64,000 nucleotides of DNA. Source: Massiliimalia timonensis (lineage in GTDB: Bacteria > Bacillota > Clostridia > Oscillospirales > Ruminococcaceae). Location of the stretch: positions 682,001-746,000 of the forward strand of contig NZ_FYDD01000004.1 in assembly GCF_900186585.1 (NCBI RefSeq), in the 5' to 3' direction. The notes below the pieces were generated by a model, which made no database searches, was not told the origin of the DNA, and saw only the letters and a list, made by a program, of their open reading frames with translations. A program made the translations under genes and the position numbers. Position 1 is the stretch's first letter. The number at the start of each line of letters is the position of its first letter. This document shows positions 57,622 through 64,000 of this stretch, piece by piece.

Positions 57622-59769
57622 ATGGCAAAATCTACAACAAAGCGGCAGCCAAAACAGTTGCCTGAACAGACAGCGGAAGCTGCTGCGGCTTATGAAACCC
57701 CAGAGGCCGCGCCCTTGCAGGAGGAGCAGGCAGCCCAGCCCTTACAAATGGGGCAGGAGCCCCAGCAGGCCCTTGTTCAAGGCATGGGGGCAGAAGCGGC
57801 GCCCCAGCCGGAACTGGTGAGCCTGATGGCGCAGGGGCGGAACATGCCCGACGAGCTGCTGGCGCAAAAGGCTGCTTTAGATATGCAGAGTGTGCCTACC
57901 GGTAAGGAGGGCGTGATCGGCAAAGAACAGGTGCGCGAAGCCGCGCAGATTTTAGAAAAATACAAACAGGGAAAACGCAACCTGGAGACCAGAATCATTG
58001 ATAATGAGCAGTGGTTTAAGATGCGTCACTGGGAGCAGATCCGCAATAAGGGAAAGCCCCAAAACCCAAACGACCCTCAGCCCACCTCTGCGTGGCTGTT
58101 TAACTCGATTGCCAATAAGCACGCCGACGCCATGGATAATTTTCCGGAGCCGAACGTACTGCCCAGAGAGGAATCGGACAAGCCGGACGCGGACATGCTA
58201 AGTAAAATTCTGCCGGTGGTATTAGAGCACAATGATTTTGAGCAGACCTATTCCGACGCGTGGTGGTACAAGCTGAAAACCGGCACCGGGGTATACGGTG
58301 TATTTTGGAACCCAAAGCTGGAAAACGGGTTAGGGGACATTGATATTAAAGAACTGGATCTATTGAACCTGTTTTGGGAGCCGGGAATTACGGATATTCA
58401 AAAATCCCGCCACTTTTTTACGGTGGAGCTGGTGGACAATGACCTGCTGATGGAGCAATATCCCTTTTTAAAAGGGAAGCTTTCTTCCCCTGCGATCGAC
58501 GTAGCGGAATATATCAGTGATGATTCGATTGACACCTCCCAAAAATCGGCGGTGGTGGACTGGTATTACAAAGTACAGCGCGAGGGCAGAACAGTGCTGC
58601 ACTACTGCAAATACTGCGGCGACGAGGTGCTTTACGCTTCGGAAAACGACCCGTCCTATGCCGAACGGGGCTTCTACGACCACGCCAAATATCCGGTGAT
58701 TTTTGACACCATGTTTGTAGAGGCGGGCACCCCGGCGGGGTTTGGCTACATTGACATCATGAAAGACGCGCAGATGTACATTGACAAATTAGATCAAATT
58801 ACCATGCGCAACGTATTTTTAATGAGCAAGCCCCGCTTTTTTATCCGGGACAACGGCACTGTCAACGAGGAGGAATTTGCAGACTGGTCCAAGGATTTTG
58901 TACACTGCACGTCCGGGCTGGGGGAGGATTCGATTCGGCAGATTGTGGTTTCCCCGCTGACAGACCTTTGCGTAACCGTGAAAAACATGAAGGTGGATGA
59001 GCTTAAAGAAACCTCTGGCAACCGGGACTTTTCGCAGGGGAGCACCACCTCTGGGGTGACGGCGGCCTCGGCCATTGCCGCTTTGCAGGAAGCGGGCAGC
59101 AAATTATCCCGCGATATGATCAAATCCAGTTACCGCGCGTTTAAGCAGATTGGGTATTTGTGCATTGAGCTGATCCGCCAGTTTTACGACGAACCGCGCA
59201 GCTTCCGGATCATCGGGCCGCAGGGGCAAAACGAATATGTGCACTATGACAATACCAGAATCCGTCCGCAAAACCAGGGGACTGCCTTTGGGGTGGATTT
59301 GGGATACCGACGGCCTGTTTTTGACATTGAAATTACCGCGCAGAAAGCTTCGCCGTTTAGCAAAATCGCGCAGAACGAGCTTTCCAAAGAACTATACGGC
59401 ATGGGATTTTTTAACCCGCAGCTTGTTGACCAGGCTTTGATTGCCATTGATATGATGGATTTTGACGGGAAAGAGATGGTGCTGCAAAAAATCTCTCAGA
59501 ACGGCACGCTGTACCAGCAGGTGCAAAAATTGCAGGAACAGATGCAGAAAATGGCGATACTGGTAGACAACGCCTATGGGTCGAGCGTATTTGATAACCT
59601 GACGGGCGCTATTGGACAAAAACAGCAGCAGGCAAAGGACGCAAAGCGCGGCAAGGCAGACAATACGGTGATTGAAACGGACGCGCTGGGCAAAGCGGTG
59701 AAAACCTCTAAAAACAATACGGCTTCCACAGCAAAGGACAGGGCGCAGGATACCTCGAACCCGAAATAA
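57622..59769 (+). CDS. Portal protein (P22-like)
   Basis: The 715-residue protein has a Gln/Ala-rich N-terminus, ARP-like NSIANKHADAMDNFPEPNVLPRE, a wing region (NLFWEPGITDIQKSRHFF), GDxMKDAQMYIDKLDQ and the SQGSTTSGVTAASAIAALQEAGSK stretch, and a helical C-terminus. The length and motifs fit the large portal class of P22-type short-tailed phages. ATG 57622 follows AGGAGGAG. Confidence 0.85.
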   Translation: MAKSTTKRQPKQLPEQTAEAAAAYETPEAAPLQEEQAAQPLQMGQEPQQALVQGMGAEAAPQPELVSLMAQGRNMPDELLAQKAALDMQSVPTGKEGVIGKEQVREAAQILEKYKQGKRNLETRIIDNEQWFKMRHWEQIRNKGKPQNPNDPQPTSAWLFNSIANKHADAMDNFPEPNVLPREESDKPDADMLSKILPVVLEHNDFEQTYSDAWWYKLKTGTGVYGVFWNPKLENGLGDIDIKELDLLNLFWEPGITDIQKSRHFFTVELVDNDLLMEQYPFLKGKLSSPAIDVAEYISDDSIDTSQKSAVVDWYYKVQREGRTVLHYCKYCGDEVLYASENDPSYAERGFYDHAKYPVIFDTMFVEAGTPAGFGYIDIMKDAQMYIDKLDQITMRNVFLMSKPRFFIRDNGTVNEEEFADWSKDFVHCTSGLGEDSIRQIVVSPLTDLCVTVKNMKVDELKETSGNRDFSQGSTTSGVTAASAIAALQEAGSKLSRDMIKSSYRAFKQIGYLCIELIRQFYDEPRSFRIIGPQGQNEYVHYDNTRIRPQNQGTAFGVDLGYRRPVFDIEITAQKASPFSKIAQNELSKELYGMGFFNPQLVDQALIAIDMMDFDGKEMVLQKISQNGTLYQQVQKLQEQMQKMAILVDNAYGSSVFDNLTGAIGQKQQQAKDAKRGKADNTVIETDALGKAVKTSKNNTASTAKDRAQDTSNPK

Positions 59770-59784
59770 GGGGTTGACGTCAAG

Positions 59785-60126
59785 ATGACAAGGGTGACTT
59801 TTTTGAAAAGCGGCCGGGAGATCACGCTAACCGCCGCAGGACATGCCGGCTACCGGGACGGGGAGGACATTGTTTGCAGCGCGGTTTCTATTTTGGGGTT
59901 TACCCTGATGAACCGGCTGGAGCGTTTTGGCATGGGGGACAGGCTGGACGTCTTTTATGAGCCGGGGCGGTTAGAGGTGACCGCCCGCCCGGAGGAAACA
60001 GACCGGGAACGGATAGAGGGTGTATTTGAAACGATTTTGACCGGGTATGATTTGCTGGCCCAAAGCTATCCGGCGCATGTGACCTTGGAAAGGAGAGAGG
60101 CGAATGACGGTAAAGGAAGCGATTGA
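59785..60126 (+). CDS. Prp-like cysteine protease (phage-encoded)
   Basis: The 113-residue protein has the Prp signature GHAGYRDGEDIVCSAVSIL with catalytic His20 and Cys31. Host Prp trims the N-terminus of ribosomal protein L27 and normally lies between rplU and rpmA; neither is here. Sitting between the portal and a connector gene, it is more likely the maturation protease of the phage head. It overlaps the next gene by 23 bases. Confidence 0.85.
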   Translation: MTRVTFLKSGREITLTAAGHAGYRDGEDIVCSAVSILGFTLMNRLERFGMGDRLDVFYEPGRLEVTARPEETDRERIEGVFETILTGYDLLAQSYPAHVTLERREANDGKGSD

Positions 60127-60481
60127 CGCGATAGACCTGTTAAAGCCGAACCAATTTGACGAGCAGATGAAAACAGCCTGGATAAGCCAGGCAGAAGCCT
60201 TGGTGCAAAACGAGGTGCTGTCTTACCACAAGGAGGAAGAGCTTGTCCCCGCCATTTATCACTATCCGCAGGACGCGGGAACAGTTTTACTGGTTCCGGA
60301 GCCGTATTCCGACCTATATGTGAAGTATTTGGCGGCGCAGATTGACTTTGCCAACGCGGAGTTTGGCCGTTACAATAACGATATGATGCTGTTTAACACG
60401 CTGTATGCGGCGTTTCAGAACGATTACCGCCAAAAGCACCTGCCAAAGCAGGGGCATTCGTTAAACCACATTGGCGGGTAG
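60104..60481 (+). CDS. Phage head-tail connector/adaptor candidate
   Basis: 125 residues. The pattern of an N-terminal helix (MTVKEAIDAIDLLKPN) and a long helix DLYVKYLAAQIDFANAEFGRYNNDM resembles phage adaptor or head-completion proteins. AAAGGAGAGAGG precedes the ATG. The assignment is from position and fold only. Confidence 0.6.
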   Translation: MTVKEAIDAIDLLKPNQFDEQMKTAWISQAEALVQNEVLSYHKEEELVPAIYHYPQDAGTVLLVPEPYSDLYVKYLAAQIDFANAEFGRYNNDMMLFNTLYAAFQNDYRQKHLPKQGHSLNHIGG

Positions 60482-60493
60482 GGGGGACAGGGT

Positions 60494-62059
60494 TTGATTT
60501 TACCGCAGCTTTCAGAGGCGTCCGCCGGGAAAAGCACGATGGTGGACTTTAAGGGCTATAACCACAAGCTGTTTATTGCAGACGGGGAATTTTACGAGAT
60601 GCAGAACATGACGGCCGACTATTACCCGGTATTGTCGCCCCGCGCTCCCCGCGGCACCAAGCTTCATTTAGAAAAACCAAACGGGATTTTTGCAAAAGAA
60701 AAGCTGATTTGGGTGGACGGCAACAAGTTTTATTTTGGCGGGGAATATCAATTTGACGTGGAGGACAGCAAAAAAAGCTTTGTTTCCATGGGCGCTTATG
60801 TGATCATTCTGCCGGATAAGCTTTACTACAACACCGCCGACGGCACCCACGGGACGCTGGAAAACCGCTTTGAAGCCACGGGGGAGGTCCGTGTTTCACA
60901 GGTAAAGGCAGAATCCGGCATTGGCGCGGATTCCACCTATATAAAGATTGAAGCCGAAGGGATTGGCGCGGGATTTTCCCAGTATGACGGGGTGGAGATT
61001 TCGGGCTGTACCCAAGAGGATTTAAACAAAACCGCCATTTTACAGGAAGTGGAAGAAAATGCCCTGACTATTGTGGGGATCGTTGCAGAGGACTTTACCC
61101 AAACCGGGGGACTAATCGTTCACCGGAAGCTGCCGCCGATGGATTTTGTGACAGAAAGTGAAAACCGGCTGTGGGCGTGCTCCAGCGAAAAGCATGAGAT
61201 TTACGCCAGCAAGCTGGGCGACCCGAAAAACTGGTACTGTTACGAGGGGATCTCTACCGACAGCTATGCCGTTACCGTGGGCAGCGACGGGGATTTTACC
61301 GGCGCGTGTACCTATTTAGGAAATATTTTGTTTTTTAAAGAGGATACCGTTCACAAAATTTACGGTTCACAGCCCTCAAACTTTCAAGTGATGTCCTCCT
61401 CGATCAGAGGGGTCGCCAAAGGTTCGGAAAAAAGCCTTGCAATCGTCAACGAAACCCTTTACTACCAATCGCGCAACGGAATTGTAGCCTATGCGGGCAG
61501 CGCGCCGACCAAGATTTCGGAAGCGTTGGGAGAGGAGGCTTACCATTCTGTTCATGCCGGCGCGATAGGAAACAAATACTATGCTTCGATGTGCCGCGGG
61601 GAAAACGAGTGGCACCTATTTGTATGGGACGAGGGAAAAGGCATGTGGCACCGGGAGGACAACACCCACGCGCTGGGATTTGCCGCGCTTTCGGGCGAGC
61701 TTTATTACTTGGACGCGGACACAAGCTGCCTGAAAACCGTGGTGGGAAACGACCCGGAAGAGGTTTTTTGGCTGGCGCAGTTTGGGGAATGGAACGATTC
61801 CTCCTTTGATAAAAAATATATTTCCAAAATTCAGGTAAACGCCCAGCTTTCAGAGCACGCCACACTGGAAATTGCCTTAAAGACCGATTCCGCGCCGTTA
61901 TGGGAAACGGTTTACCGGGTAACCAGCAGCGAAAAACGCACCTATACCATTCCGATCCTGCCGCGCCGGTGCGAACGGTTTCAGTGCCGGCTTTCCGGGA
62001 AAGGGATGTGCAAGATTTTTTCGATTGCCAAAACAGTGGAATTTGGGAGTGAACGCTAA
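60494..62059 (+). CDS. Phage beta-rich structural protein (gp10-like hub candidate)
   Basis: The 521-residue protein consists of repeated beta segments (KLIWVDGNKFYFGGEYQF, NRLWACSSEKHEIYASKL, NEWHLFVWDEGKGMWHRED), a propeller-like pattern. Its length and its place after portal and connector resemble the P22 gp10 tail hub. Start is TTG 60494 after GGGGGGACAGG. Domain identity is inferred. Confidence 0.65.
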   Translation: MILPQLSEASAGKSTMVDFKGYNHKLFIADGEFYEMQNMTADYYPVLSPRAPRGTKLHLEKPNGIFAKEKLIWVDGNKFYFGGEYQFDVEDSKKSFVSMGAYVIILPDKLYYNTADGTHGTLENRFEATGEVRVSQVKAESGIGADSTYIKIEAEGIGAGFSQYDGVEISGCTQEDLNKTAILQEVEENALTIVGIVAEDFTQTGGLIVHRKLPPMDFVTESENRLWACSSEKHEIYASKLGDPKNWYCYEGISTDSYAVTVGSDGDFTGACTYLGNILFFKEDTVHKIYGSQPSNFQVMSSSIRGVAKGSEKSLAIVNETLYYQSRNGIVAYAGSAPTKISEALGEEAYHSVHAGAIGNKYYASMCRGENEWHLFVWDEGKGMWHREDNTHALGFAALSGELYYLDADTSCLKTVVGNDPEEVFWLAQFGEWNDSSFDKKYISKIQVNAQLSEHATLEIALKTDSAPLWETVYRVTSSEKRTYTIPILPRRCERFQCRLSGKGMCKIFSIAKTVEFGSER

Positions 62060-62961
62060 TGGCGAATTTTGGATTCAATTTACAGCTTCCGGACATCAGT
62101 GAGGACGACCTGCAAAACAGGCAGGCGATTTTAGCGATTAAAAACCAGCTTTACGCGCTTCAGGAGCAGTTGCGGTACACCTTTGGGAATTTGAATTTTG
62201 CGGATAATTTTGGGTCGACAGTATCGCTGGGCGGGAAGAACAATTCCGCCGGGGTGCTGGAGATCAAAAACGAGCGCGGAAACGTAATGGTGCTGCTGAA
62301 CAAACAGGGGATCACCATGTCCAACGGGACGGATATTTTTGGGGCGGCAGGGCTTTTGTCCAGCTTTCAGTACACCTCGGGAAATTGGCAGAATTTGGGG
62401 TATACCTACCAGCCCAGCAACGGGTATACGGTACGCAGGCCGCTGACCTTTATGGTGGAGATCCCGGAAAATTTTCAGGTGAAAAGCGCGAAGATCACCC
62501 TGTACCATGCGCTGCGGGAGATGACCGTTTATTACACCAATCCCAGCGACCCAACAGGGGCGCCCAAGCGGGAAACCTTTTTTGGTTACGCCCGCAATGT
62601 GAAATTATACCGCGCGACAGGCTTTTGGAGCTACCGGGAAAAGATCACCTACAACTCGGATTCTACCGGGAAACCTGCCGAGCCTGCGGCCGAGGAGGTG
62701 GCGGGCGCGTTTGGAGAAGACGGATATACGCCGCCGACGCCAGACCCAGACGATGTACAGACCCTACAGGTAGACCGGGCGACAAGCGGGGATATTTCTG
62801 CTGTGTTAAAGCCGGGGATCAACCATTTGATCCTGCAAACTGGGAACAAAGATCCGCTTGCAGAGGGAGCCGGCGGAGATTTAGACGGATTTGAGGTGCG
62901 GGAGGAAACGCAGACGGGGACTGTTATTGCAGTGCTGGACATTACCGGGTATATGAAATAA
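62059..62961 (+). CDS. Phage structural protein
   Basis: The 300-residue protein has a helical N-terminus (AIKNQLYALQEQLRYTFGNLNF) and a beta-rich remainder with a proline-rich linker (GYTPPTPDPDD). It overlaps the end of the previous gene by one base and precedes a terminator. A tail or needle-associated role is plausible; no family is certain. Confidence 0.65.
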   Translation: MANFGFNLQLPDISEDDLQNRQAILAIKNQLYALQEQLRYTFGNLNFADNFGSTVSLGGKNNSAGVLEIKNERGNVMVLLNKQGITMSNGTDIFGAAGLLSSFQYTSGNWQNLGYTYQPSNGYTVRRPLTFMVEIPENFQVKSAKITLYHALREMTVYYTNPSDPTGAPKRETFFGYARNVKLYRATGFWSYREKITYNSDSTGKPAEPAAEEVAGAFGEDGYTPPTPDPDDVQTLQVDRATSGDISAVLKPGINHLILQTGNKDPLAEGAGGDLDGFEVREETQTGTVIAVLDITGYMK

Positions 62962-62970
62962 GACGACCAT

Positions 62971-63003
62971 GCGCCGGAGGGGAGAACCCTTCCGGTGCTT
63001 TTT
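62971..63003 (+). terminator. Terminator within the structural block
   Basis: GCGCCGGAGGGG pairs with CCCTTCCGGTGC (one G-T, loop AGAA region), followed by TTTTT. Confidence 0.8.
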
Positions 63004-63106
63004 CATGGTGAAGAGGGCGAAAAAAGAGTTTTGATTTGTTACGCTAACCTTAACAGGAATTTCAGTGAGGAAGATTCGTGTGAAAAATACCGTTTCACAC
63101 CCCATT

Positions 63107-63162
63107 TTTGTGCCTTTTAGGCAAAAAGCAAAGCGGCAATCGGCTTCGCCGACCGGCACAAA
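63107..63162. repeat. Intergenic structured element, copy B
   Basis: TTTGTGCC pairs with GGCACAAA, enclosing TCGGC-TTC-GCCGA. The inner GGCAAAAAGCAA motif matches copy A at 50397. The element ends 27 bases before the next start codon. Confidence 0.45.
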
Positions 63163-63189
63163 TTCCGAAGAAAGGAAGGATTGATTTTT

Positions 63190-64000
63190 ATGGCAAAATT
63201 GAAATATGACAAAACAGAAGAAACCTTATCCGCGCAAAAGGATTTTGAAGCGGCCAAAGACCGATTAGATGAAATAGAAGCGCAAAAACCGGGGGATTAT
63301 AAACCGTCTCAGGAAGTAAACGACGCCAAGCAAAACGCGCAATCGGCCGCGGATAAATTGCAGCAGATTGAAAACCAAAAACCAGGCGCTTATGAAAGCC
63401 AGTATTCCAACCAGATTGACGAGCTTTTAAACAGTATTTTAAATCGGGAAGATTTTACCTATGACATCAACGCCGACCCGCTATACAACCAATACCGGGA
63501 ACAGTATGTGCGGGAAGGGAACAACGCCATGCGCGACACCATGGGGCAGGCAGCCGGTCTTACCGGCGGGTATGGGTCTTCTTATTCCGGGATTGCGGGG
63601 AGCCAGGCATACGACAGCTACCTGCAAAAATTAAACGACAAGGTGCCGGAGCTATACCAGCTAGCCTATCAAAAATACCGCGATGAGGGCGACGATCTTT
63701 ACAACCAGTTGGGCGTTGTCCAAGGGTTGGAGCAGGACGCTTACGGAAGATACCGGGACACAGTATCCGACTGGCAGGGAGACCGGGATTATTATGCCGG
63801 GCGGTATGACGCTGCATTAAACCAATCGAACTATCTATCGGAACAGGATTACCAGCGTTACCAGAACATTATGAACCAGTATAATACCGACCGCGAATAC
63901 TATGCCGGACGGGTGGACGCTGCCGGGAACCGCTATGATACCCGTTCTGAATTAGACCACGCATATGCACAGCTTGCACAGAATATGAGCCAGTTTAACC
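63190..64000 (+). CDS. Phage structural/ejection-type protein (3' partial)
   Basis: An ATG at 63190, with GAAAGGAAGG upstream, opens a frame that runs off the window after 270 codons. The N-terminus is coiled coil. ADPLYNQYREQYVREGNNAMRDTMGQ is followed by GLTGGYGSSYSGIAGSQAYDSYLQKL, a pattern common in long Firmicutes phage virion proteins. Short repeats of DREYYAGR (with DRDYYAGR) follow. An internal or ejection protein is likely, inferred from position and composition. Confidence 0.7.
   Translation, partial: MAKLKYDKTEETLSAQKDFEAAKDRLDEIEAQKPGDYKPSQEVNDAKQNAQSAADKLQQIENQKPGAYESQYSNQIDELLNSILNREDFTYDINADPLYNQYREQYVREGNNAMRDTMGQAAGLTGGYGSSYSGIAGSQAYDSYLQKLNDKVPELYQLAYQKYRDEGDDLYNQLGVVQGLEQDAYGRYRDTVSDWQGDRDYYAGRYDAALNQSNYLSEQDYQRYQNIMNQYNTDREYYAGRVDAAGNRYDTRSELDHAYAQLAQNMSQFN

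Noticed and set aside
43254-64000. Insertion sequences or CRISPR arrays in the prophage
   Set aside because: I found no transposase frame other than the serine integrase and no regularly spaced repeats.

Overview
The window looks like the chromosome of an anaerobic, probably spore-forming Clostridia member (Firmicutes; an Oscillospiraceae/Ruminococcaceae-like genome is my best guess) carrying the left part of an integrated phage. The lineage call rests on strong AGGAGG ribosome sites, a 141-residue S12 with the internal insertion common in this group, a YtaF-type sporulation membrane protein, superoxide reductase, an oxygen-sensitive class III ribonucleotide reductase and a paired radical-SAM DNA repair cassette. 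No ribosomal RNA is present, so the species stays open.

Positions 1-43253 are host chromosome. 1-5275 is a catabolic cluster (cysteine desulfidase-like protein, M20 dipeptidase, aldo/keto reductase, GH31 glycosidase). 5417-9755 holds small regulators, superoxide reductase, a methyltransferase and a lipoprotein. 9778-14051 is sbcDC. 14101-17400 holds a membrane-anchored propeller-like protein and oligoendopeptidase F. 17458-21757, all on the minus strand, is a sulfur-assimilation locus: an Rrf2 regulator, a predicted 25-codon leader peptide, metY, cysK, a GNAT acetyltransferase and an aminoglycoside adenylyltransferase. Divergent from it, behind a perfect LexA-type box, is the two-gene radical-SAM DNA repair pair. 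Four tRNAs (Val, Asp, Phe, Gly) precede rpoB-rpoC, then rpsL-rpsG-fusA-tuf. 37306-40817 is the anaerobic ribonucleotide reductase operon, in which the glycyl-radical domain is a separate 58-residue protein. ytaF, feoA and feoB follow.

feoB is cut after about 440 codons, exactly where a serine-recombinase prophage begins. The phage fills 43254-64000 and runs off the window. Its left end holds the integrase and two cargo genes (PH-domain and YbjQ-like), then a lysogeny switch made of a short repressor without a self-cleavage domain, a Cro-like gene, repeated operator-like sites, and a LexA-boxed promoter driving a 41-codon ORF that converges on and overlaps the repressor gene. After that come early genes (AAA ATPase, SSB-tipped DNA-binding protein, ERCC4 nuclease, initiator-like protein, primase-helicase), many tiny ORFs, a dNTP diphosphohydrolase-like protein, terminase small and large subunits, a P22-type portal, a Prp-like protease, and connector/propeller/ejection-type structural genes. 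Capsid genes are not seen and probably lie beyond the window.

The most promising points for new biology are the LexA-controlled 41-codon ORF opposed to the phage repressor, the split nrdD, the interruption of feoB by the phage, the metY leader peptide with Rrf2-type operators, and the phage-encoded Prp-like protease.
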